Source of the DNA: Candidatus Adiutrix sp.
GTDB lineage: Bacteria > Desulfobacterota > Desulfarculia > Adiutricales > Adiutricaceae
Assembly (NCBI GenBank): GCA_031285975.1
Contig: JAITVE010000142.1
Coordinates: 1 to 11,843, forward strand
Length of the DNA stretch: 11,843 nt
Reading direction: 5' to 3'
The first letter of the stretch is position 1. Each line of letters starts with the position of its first letter. Shown here one piece after another: positions 6,240 through 11,843 of the stretch. The notes below the pieces were generated by a model that was given only the letters and a program-made list of their open reading frames with translations, ran no database searches and was not told the origin of the DNA. Position numbers and translations under genes: made by a program.

Positions 6240-8963
6240 ATGATTCACAAACGTTTCTTCGTCAACGGCATCGAACGAAACCTGATCGTCGATGCCGAGA
6301 CAAGGCTGGCGAAAGTGTTGCGTGAGCAGCTTTTTCTCACCGGCACCAAAATCGGCTGCGGCGAGGGGCAGTGCGGCGCGTGCGACGTCATTATTGACGG
6401 CCGCCTGGTTCGCTCCTGCGTCACCAAAATGAAAGGTGTGGCCGAAGGGGCCAAAATCACCACCGTTGAGGGCATCGGCACCCCCGAAAAGCTCCATCCC
6501 ATCCAGAAAGCCTGGATCAAGCACGGCGGGGCCCAGTGCGGCTTCTGCACCCCCGGCTTCATCGTGTCCACCAAAGCATTGCTGGATCAGAACCCCTCCC
6601 CCAGCCGCGAAGACGTGCGCGAATGGTTCCAGAAGAACCGCAACGCCTGCCGCTGCACCGGCTACATCCCCCTGGTGGACGCGGTTATGGACGCGGCCAA
6701 AGTGTTGCGCGGCGAGATGAAGGAAGCGGATTTGGAATTCCAGATGCCCGCCGACGGCCGCATCTGGGGCTCCAGGTATCCCCGCCCCACGGCGGTTTCC
6801 AAAGTCACCGGCACCCTGGACTACGGCGCGGATTTGGGCCTGAAGCTGCCCAATAACAAGCTGTTCCTGGCCCTGGTGCAGGCCAAGGTTTCCCACGCCA
6901 ACATCAAGGGCATTGACACGGCCGAGGCCGAAAAGATGCCCGGCGTGTTCAAAATCGTCACCCATAAGGACGTGAAGGGCCGCAACCGCATCAACGGCTT
7001 GCCCCTCACCGGCAGCCTCACTGACGGCTTTGAGCGCCCCATCCTCTGCGACGAAAAGGTCTTCCAGTACGGCGACGCCATTGCCGTGGTCTGCGCCTCC
7101 ACCTATGAGGAAGCGGTCGCCGCCGCCGACAAGGTGAAAGTCGATCTGGAAGTGCTGCCCGCCTACCTCTCGGCCCCGGCGGCCAAGGCCCCGGACGCCA
7201 TTGAAATCCACCCCGGCACCCCCAACCATTATTACACCTGCCGCGTGGAAAAGGGCGACGACCCGGAAAGCATTTTCAGCCGCTCCGACGTGGTGGTGGC
7301 CGAGGATCACATTATCACCAGCCGCACACCCCACATGCCCCTGGAGCCCGATGTGGCTTTTGGCTATTGCGACGACGCGGGCAAGGTGCACGTCCACTCC
7401 AAATCCATCGGCATCCATTTGCACCACGCCATGATTCTGGAAGGCGTGGGCCTGAAACCTGAAGACCTGTTCCTGGCCTGCAACCCCATGGGCGGCACTT
7501 TTGGCTATAAATTCAGCCCCACCATCGAAGCGTTGGTGGCGGTCTGCGTCATGGCCACCCAGCGGCCCTGCTTCCTGAACTTCACCTACCGCCAGCAGCA
7601 GCAGTATACCGGCAAGCGCTCCCCCTTCCACGTCACCATGAAGCTGGCCGCCGACAAGAGCGGCAAACTGTTGGCCATGAAGACCGACTTCGACGTGGAT
7701 CACGGCCCCTACAGCGAGTTCGGCGACCTGTTGACCGTGCGCGGCATCCAGTTCATGGGCGCGGGCTACGACATCCCCAACATCCGGGGCGAGGGCCGCA
7801 CCATCTGCACCAACCATACCTGGGGCTCGGCCTTCCGCGGGTACGGCGGCACGCAGGCCTGCTTCGCCACGGAAATCGTGATGGAAGAACTCTGCGAAAA
7901 GCTGGGCATGGATCCCCTGGAATTCCGCTATAAAAACGTCTACCGCCAGGGCTCCACCACGCCCAACAGCCAGACCCCCGACGCCTATTCCCTGCCCGAC
8001 CAGTTGGACGCCCTGCGCCCCCTGTATAAGGCGGCCAAGGAAAAAGCGGCCAAGGACTCCACCGCCGCCGTCAAAAAAGGCGTGGGCGTTTCCGTGGGCG
8101 TGTACGGCTGCGGCCTGGACGGCCCGGACTCCTCCCAGGCCTATGTGGAACTGAACGAGGACGGCGCCATCACCGTCTGCACCGCCTGGGAAGACCACGG
8201 CCAGGGCGCGGACGCGGGGGCGGTGGGCACGGCCCATGAGACGCTCCGGCCCATGCAAGTCGCCCCGGAAAGGTTAAAATTCACCTGGCCGGATATGGTC
8301 AATCCCCCGGTTTCCGGCCCGGCGGGCGGCTCACGCTCCCAGGTCATGACCGGCGGGGCCATCAAGGCGGCCTGCGAAGCCATGCTGGCGGGCCTGGCCA
8401 AGCCCGGCGGCGGTTACCTGAACTACGCCGAGGCCAAGGCCGCCGGGAAGCCCACCCATTACGACGGCACCTTCTCGGTGCCGGGCGTGCCGCTGAACGA
8501 GCACGGCGTGGGCAGCCCCTTCATGGTCTACATGTACGGCGCGTGCATGTCGGAAGTCTCCGTGGAAGTGGAGACGGGCAAAGTCAAGGTGGACAAGATC
8601 ACCATGATGGCCGACATCGGCAAGGTCAACAACCGCCTGGTCACCGACGGCCAGCTCTGGGGCGGCATCACCCAGGCCCTGGGCCTGGCCCTCTCGGAGG
8701 ACTTTGAGGACATTGAAAAGCACGCCACCCTCATCGGCGGCGGCTTCCCCTTCATCAAGGACGTGCCGGACAACATCGAACTGCACTATTTCGAGACCCC
8801 GCGCGAATTCGGCCCCCACGGCGCGGCGGGTTGCGGCGAGCTGCCCCTGGTGGTGCCGCACCAGTCCATCCTCAACAGCATCTACAACGCTTGCGGCGCC
8901 CGGGTCACCCGCATTCCGGCCACCCCGGAGCGCGTCCTGGAAGCCTTGAAGAACAAGCATTAA
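6240..8963 (+). CDS. mop: Molybdenum aldehyde oxidoreductase (Mop)
   Basis: A xanthine-oxidase-family enzyme that oxidises aldehydes to carboxylic acids with water at a mono-pterin molybdenum site and passes electrons through two [2Fe-2S] clusters. The 907-residue length equals D. gigas Mop. Residues 1-75 are the plant-ferredoxin-like domain with C40, C45, C48 and C60. Residues about 80-160 form the second cluster domain, with C100, C103 and the NRNACRCTGY pair. From about 180 on is the molybdopterin-binding part: PRPTAVSKVTGTLDYGADLG, PNPMGGTFGYKF-type and AFRGYG segments, GSRSQVMTG, and the catalytic glutamate in GCGELPL (E867; E869 in D. gigas). There is no FAD domain between the two halves, so an external electron acceptor (flavodoxin in D. 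gigas) is expected. AAGGAG lies 6 bases before the ATG. It has its own promoter and is followed by a terminator-like hairpin. Confidence 0.97.
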   Translation: MIHKRFFVNGIERNLIVDAETRLAKVLREQLFLTGTKIGCGEGQCGACDVIIDGRLVRSCVTKMKGVAEGAKITTVEGIGTPEKLHPIQKAWIKHGGAQCGFCTPGFIVSTKALLDQNPSPSREDVREWFQKNRNACRCTGYIPLVDAVMDAAKVLRGEMKEADLEFQMPADGRIWGSRYPRPTAVSKVTGTLDYGADLGLKLPNNKLFLALVQAKVSHANIKGIDTAEAEKMPGVFKIVTHKDVKGRNRINGLPLTGSLTDGFERPILCDEKVFQYGDAIAVVCASTYEEAVAAADKVKVDLEVLPAYLSAPAAKAPDAIEIHPGTPNHYYTCRVEKGDDPESIFSRSDVVVAEDHIITSRTPHMPLEPDVAFGYCDDAGKVHVHSKSIGIHLHHAMILEGVGLKPEDLFLACNPMGGTFGYKFSPTIEALVAVCVMATQRPCFLNFTYRQQQQYTGKRSPFHVTMKLAADKSGKLLAMKTDFDVDHGPYSEFGDLLTVRGIQFMGAGYDIPNIRGEGRTICTNHTWGSAFRGYGGTQACFATEIVMEELCEKLGMDPLEFRYKNVYRQGSTTPNSQTPDAYSLPDQLDALRPLYKAAKEKAAKDSTAAVKKGVGVSVGVYGCGLDGPDSSQAYVELNEDGAITVCTAWEDHGQGADAGAVGTAHETLRPMQVAPERLKFTWPDMVNPPVSGPAGGSRSQVMTGGAIKAACEAMLAGLAKPGGGYLNYAEAKAAGKPTHYDGTFSVPGVPLNEHGVGSPFMVYMYGACMSEVSVEVETGKVKVDKITMMADIGKVNNRLVTDGQLWGGITQALGLALSEDFEDIEKHATLIGGGFPFIKDVPDNIELHYFETPREFGPHGAAGCGELPLVVPHQSILNSIYNACGARVTRIPATPERVLEALKNKH

Positions 8964-8970
8964 CCGCCAC

Positions 8971-8997
8971 GGGCGGCCCGGGTTTTCCGGGCCGCCC
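8971..8997 (+). terminator. Terminator-like hairpin after mop
   Basis: An 11-bp perfect GC stem, GGGCGGCCCGG (8971-8981) with CCGGGCCGCCC (8987-8997), with a 5-nt GTTTT loop begins 7 bases after the mop stop. Only TTC follows, so termination is probably partial. It would lower expression of the downstream partner genes relative to mop and protect the mop 3' end. Confidence 0.55.
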
Positions 8998-9005
8998 TTC
9001 GCCCT

Positions 9006-9039
9006 CGCCGTCATTCCGGCCTCCGCAGGAATGGCGGCG
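9006..9039. repeat. REP-like palindrome, copy B
   Basis: CGCCGTCATTCC (9006-9017) pairs with GGAATGGCGGCG (9028-9039) over 12 positions with one G-T wobble, around a 10-nt loop. It contains the shared core CGTCATTCCGGC (9009-9020). It lies between the mop terminator hairpin and the next gene. Confidence 0.6.
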
Positions 9040-9056
9040 GGTGGGGAGCCGGCCAA

Positions 9057-9086
9057 TTGCAACCCCCAAACCTTTCACAGTAAAAT
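9057..9086 (+). promoter_or_regulatory. Promoter-like sequence touching the next start codon
   Basis: TTGCAA (9057-9062), 18-nt spacer, TAAAAT (9081-9086; five of six matches to TATAAT). The -10 ends at the base before the ATG at 9087, so a transcript from it would begin inside the reading frame. It may be chance, or a weak internal promoter. Confidence 0.25.
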
Positions 9087-11444
9087 ATGGATAAACAAAC
9101 GCTTCAGCAATTCGAGGCCCTGTGCGTCCAGGAGGAAGCCCCGGCCTGCCAGACGGGCTGCCCCCTGCACGTGGAGGCCCGCACCCTGGCGCGCCTGGCC
9201 GCCGAGGGCAAAACCGGCGAGGCCCGCAAACTGCTGGACCGCCACCTGCCCCTGGGCGGCCTCATCGGCTATCTCTGCGAAGGCCCCTGCCGCGACCACT
9301 GCCGCCGCGCCGAGTTGGATACGGGCCTCGACCTGCCGCTTTTGGAGCGGTATATTTTGCTCCACAGCAGCCCCGCCCGCCCCATGGCCCTGCCGGGGGG
9401 CGGCAAGGAAGTGGCCGTTTTCGGCGGCGGCCTGGCCTCGCTGACCCTGGCCTGGGATTTGGGCAAGAAGGGTCAGCGCGTCACCGTTTTTCACACCGGC
9501 CCGGCGGGCGGACGGCTTCTGTCGCTGCCGCCCGCGCAGTTGCCGGAGGCGGTTCTCCCCGCCGTTTTGGAGCAGTTGCGACAGCTCAAAGTTGCCTTCA
9601 CGGAAGTGCCCGCGTTTTCGCAAAACCTTTTGGAGCGGGCCGAGGCGGATTTCCAGGCCGTCTTCCTGGGCTTTGACGACCCGGCCCTGCCGCCAGGCTC
9701 GCTGGGCCTTGCCCCCGGCCAGCTTGAGACCGACCCGGTCACCCTGGCCCTTACCGACCGCCCGAAAATCTTCGTCTGCCCGCTGGCTGTCCGTGAAAAC
9801 CCACGCTTCATCGACGAAACCGCCGCCGGAAAGCGGGCCACCGGTTCCATCGACCGCGTGCTTCAGGGCGTGTCGCCGTCTGCGGCCCGCGACGGCGAGG
9901 GGCCGTACCCCACGCGGCTTTTCACCAATCTGGCCGACGAACCCCCGCGCCCGCCGCTCCCCCCCGCCGACCCCTGGAGGCCCACGGAGGAAGAATGCCG
10001 GGCCGAGGCTGGCCGCTGCATTCAGTGCCAATGTCTGGAATGCGTGAAAAAGTGCGCCTTCCTGCGGCATTACAAAGCCTACCCCAAAAAATACGCACGG
10101 GTGATGTATAACAACATCCTCACCGCCTTCGGCATCCGCCAAAACAACACCATGATTAATAGCTGCGCCGAGTGCGGCCTGTGCGGCGAAATCTGCCCGC
10201 AGGGGGCCGACTTGGGAAAATTCTGCGCCCTGGCCAAACGGGACATGGTGGCCACCAGCCACATGCCGGTCTCGGCCCACGAATTCGCTTTGGAAGACCA
10301 AGCCTTTAGCAACTCCCCCGAGGTGGCCTTCCACCGCGCCCAACCCGGCGCGGCGCAGAGCGCCCGGCTCTTTTTTCCGGGCTGCCAGCTTCCGGCCTCC
10401 ATGCCGGGGCAAACCGCCGCCGTCTACCAATATCTGCGCGAAAATGTGGCGGGTGGGGTGGGCTTTTTCCTGGCCTGCTGCGGGGCCCCGGCCCGCTGGT
10501 CGGGCCGCCCCGGCTTCACCGGCCAGACGGCGGTCTTCCTGCGGGAAACCTGGGAGCGGGCCGGGCGGCCGGAAATCATCCTGGCCTGCGCCTCCTGCCG
10601 CCTGTTTTTCCAGGCCGAACTGCCGGAAATTCCCACGGTCAGCCTCTGGGAAGTATTGTCCGCACTGCCTTTGCCGCCGGGCACGATGGCGGCGGAGCCC
10701 CTGGCCCTCCACGACCCCTGCGCCGCCCGTGGCGACGCGGCAACCCAGGCCGCCGTCCGCGCCATCATCGCCGCCGTGGGGCAGCCGACCGAAGAACTGC
10801 CCCTGAGCGGCGCAGCTACCCGCTGCTGCGGCTACGGCGGGCTGGCCGCTTCGACCAACCCCGAGCTTGGGGAGATGTATGCCCGCGACCGGGCCGGGGA
10901 TACCGGGCTCCCCCTCCTGGCCTACTGCGCCATGTGCCGCGACCGGCTCCGCTCCGTGGGCAAACCGGCCCTGCATCTGCTGGATATTTTATTCCCTGGC
11001 GCGTGCCCGGAGGCGGCCTTAGCCCGGCCCGCGCCGGGGCTTTCCGAACGTCAGGAAATACGGCGAAAATTCCGCAACGATTTGCTGAAAACAGTGTGGG
11101 GCGAAGCTCCCCCGGAGGACAGCGTGGAAATAGTCATGCACATCACCCCCGAAGCCGCGCGGAAAATGGAACTGCGGCGCATCCTGCACCGGGATGTGGC
11201 CGGGGTCATCCTGGAAGCCGAAGCGGGCGGCGGCGGTTTCGTCAACCCGGCCACGGGGCGCGTGCTGGCCTCACTGCGGCCCCGGCAGGTGACCTTTTGG
11301 GTGGAATACAGCCGCCTGGACGACGGTTCCTTTGACATTCACGACGCCTATTGCCACCGCATGGTGGCGCCCGGCGTGGCCGGGGTGGGGGCCGACAGCC
11401 CCGCCAGCCTGGAAGGGCATGACGCGAAAGGGGGCCGCCGATGA
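9087..11444 (+). CDS. Flavin/iron-sulfur/CCG-domain redox protein, Mop partner
   Basis: A 785-residue cytoplasmic protein matching what I recall as the 'pyridine nucleotide-disulfide oxidoreductase/dicluster-binding protein' next to mop in D. vulgaris (DVU_1558). Order: a GltD-like cysteine module (C13, C21, C25, C64, C68, C72); a dinucleotide-binding fold (VAVFGGGLASLTLAWDL, about 109-125); a ferredoxin module (C311, C314, C316, C319, C323; C360, C363, C366, C370-Pro); an HdrB/HdrD-like region of two CCG domains (FFPGC with C433, LACCGAP, LACASC; then HDPC, RCCGYGG, YCAMC); and a C-terminal domain (about 679-785). The flavin fold is odd: GGGLAS in place of the usual GGGPAG, no acidic residue ending the second strand, and no full NAD(P)H domain. 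I infer it relays electrons from or to Mop. The ATG at 9087 has no ribosome binding site; no other start is better. Confidence 0.85.
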   Translation: MDKQTLQQFEALCVQEEAPACQTGCPLHVEARTLARLAAEGKTGEARKLLDRHLPLGGLIGYLCEGPCRDHCRRAELDTGLDLPLLERYILLHSSPARPMALPGGGKEVAVFGGGLASLTLAWDLGKKGQRVTVFHTGPAGGRLLSLPPAQLPEAVLPAVLEQLRQLKVAFTEVPAFSQNLLERAEADFQAVFLGFDDPALPPGSLGLAPGQLETDPVTLALTDRPKIFVCPLAVRENPRFIDETAAGKRATGSIDRVLQGVSPSAARDGEGPYPTRLFTNLADEPPRPPLPPADPWRPTEEECRAEAGRCIQCQCLECVKKCAFLRHYKAYPKKYARVMYNNILTAFGIRQNNTMINSCAECGLCGEICPQGADLGKFCALAKRDMVATSHMPVSAHEFALEDQAFSNSPEVAFHRAQPGAAQSARLFFPGCQLPASMPGQTAAVYQYLRENVAGGVGFFLACCGAPARWSGRPGFTGQTAVFLRETWERAGRPEIILACASCRLFFQAELPEIPTVSLWEVLSALPLPPGTMAAEPLALHDPCAARGDAATQAAVRAIIAAVGQPTEELPLSGAATRCCGYGGLAASTNPELGEMYARDRAGDTGLPLLAYCAMCRDRLRSVGKPALHLLDILFPGACPEAALARPAPGLSERQEIRRKFRNDLLKTVWGEAPPEDSVEIVMHITPEAARKMELRRILHRDVAGVILEAEAGGGGFVNPATGRVLASLRPRQVTFWVEYSRLDDGSFDIHDAYCHRMVAPGVAGVGADSPASLEGHDAKGGRR

Positions 11445-11656
11445 GCCAGGCCGACTTGCCGGAAATCCGCGCCGAAGGCTGGCGCTGCCAGAAGTGCGAT
11501 GAAGAACTGCGCCCCGCCCCGGCGGACATCACCTACATGAGCTCCAGCTTCCGCGTGGAACTGCCCACCTGCCCCGTCTGCGGCCTGGTCTTCATCCCCC
11601 CCGAACTGGCCGATGGCAAAATGCTGGAAGTGGAACGTCTGCTGGAAGATAAATAA
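11441..11656 (+). CDS. Small two-CxxC redox protein (DVU_1557-like)
   Basis: A 71-residue protein with two Cys pairs, CQKC near residue 13 and CPVC near residue 45, the classic arrangement of a rubredoxin-like or zinc-ribbon knuckle pair. It ends in an acidic helix (GKMLEVERLLEDK). It resembles small redox proteins I recall under the names DVU_1557 or CLJU_RS11820 family, which sit beside mop-type genes. Its ATG overlaps the stop of the preceding gene (ATGA, 4 bases), so the two are translationally coupled; AAGGGGG lies upstream. I infer it binds iron or zinc and works with the preceding protein; whether it carries electrons or helps cofactor maturation is unknown. Confidence 0.8.
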   Translation: MSQADLPEIRAEGWRCQKCDEELRPAPADITYMSSSFRVELPTCPVCGLVFIPPELADGKMLEVERLLEDK

Positions 11657-11700
11657 TTTTTACGGAAATCCGGGATACATTGATACATAATATCTCCCCC

Positions 11701-11726
11701 GCCGTCATACCGGCGAAAGCCGGAAT
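11701..11726. repeat. REP-like palindrome, copy C
   Basis: CCGGC-GAAA-GCCGG (11710-11723) forms a 5-bp stem with a GNRA tetraloop. Core CGTCATACCGGC (11703-11714) matches the other two copies. The downstream CGGAATCCAT continues the familiar pattern of this repeat class. It follows the last gene by about 45 bases, after a short GATACATT/GATACATA tandem (11674-11689). Confidence 0.6.
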
Positions 11727-11745
11727 CCATTTTCTTCGCTTTAGC

Positions 11746-11843
11746 TTGATTGAACCACCAGCTATGCTGGTGGGGGGCGTTCTTAGCTTTAGCTTTAAGC
11801 AAAAGCAACCCCCGAATGCTAAGATGATGTAGGTTTGCCGACC
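11746..11843. mobile_element. Possible IS200/IS605-type element end, running off the window
   Basis: TTGAT (11746-11750) is followed 4 bases later by a perfect 8-bp hairpin, CCACCAGC-TAT-GCTGGTGG (11755-11773), a G-run, and AT-richer sequence with repeated AGCTTTAGCTTT. IS200/IS605 elements end in short subterminal hairpins, lack inverted repeats and insert next to short sites such as TTGAT or TTAC. The minus strand reads TTCAA just outside the hairpin, also fitting a right-end site. No transposase sequence is inside the window, so the call rests on the end structure only. It could instead be a terminator or another repeat. Confidence 0.3.

Noticed and set aside
6216..8258. 680-residue open frame on the minus strand opposite mop
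   Set aside because: It is a shadow of the mop codon pattern in GC-rich DNA, with Gly/Ala/His/Val-rich low-complexity translation, no ribosome binding site and no family resemblance.
9075..10976. 633-residue open frame on the minus strand opposite the redox protein
   Set aside because: Same codon-bias artefact; the plus strand carries clear cysteine motifs and the minus translation has none.
11533..11808. 91-residue minus-strand frame at the right end
   Set aside because: It runs through the REP-like palindrome, the hairpin and the CxxC gene; its translation (for example MDSGFRRYDGG) is the typical read-through of such a repeat.

Overview
The window looks like chromosomal DNA of a sulfate-reducing, Desulfovibrio-like bacterium. 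Coding DNA is GC-rich with AT-rich intergenic islands. The strongest clue is a 907-residue molybdenum aldehyde oxidoreductase that is close to the Desulfovibrio gigas Mop enzyme in length, cysteine spacing and sequence. It is followed by the same kind of partner genes that I recall next to mop in D. vulgaris (DVU_1558 and DVU_1557 types). This assignment rests on recognition; no search was run.

Layout. Bases 1-300 hold no convincing gene but contain a long inverted repeat. Bases 301-2256 are a tight plus-strand operon: two consecutive genes that together look like one RdgC recombination protein split in two, then a PlsC-type acyltransferase, then a possible 20-codon ORF. An AroL-type shikimate kinase (2884-2351) converges from the other strand and has a reasonable promoter of its own. 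From 3131 an OpgB-like membrane phosphoglycerol transferase runs to 4650, but its frame is broken near 4424-4457. A small OmpA/Pal-type lipoprotein lies on the minus strand (5344-4904), with a very clear intrinsic terminator. About 700 bases of non-coding sequence follow (5345-6029), containing extended -10 promoter motifs facing the lipoprotein gene, small hairpins and a REP-like palindrome.

The second half is one functional unit. A near-consensus sigma-70 promoter (6030-6058) precedes a leader of about 175 nt, with repeated complementary 7-mers next to the ribosome binding site. Then come mop (6240-8963), a terminator-like hairpin plus REP-like palindrome, a 785-residue flavin/iron-sulfur protein (9087-11444), and a 71-residue two-CxxC redox protein that overlaps it by 4 bases. 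Mop lacks its own FAD domain, so the 785-residue protein and the small CxxC protein are natural candidates for its electron-transfer or maturation partners.

The window ends in a third REP-like copy and a hairpin that resembles the end of an IS200/IS605-type element. I saw no tRNA, rRNA or CRISPR array. The points most worth a second look are the mop leader, the split RdgC pair, the composite redox protein, the broken OpgB-like gene and the possible mobile-element end.
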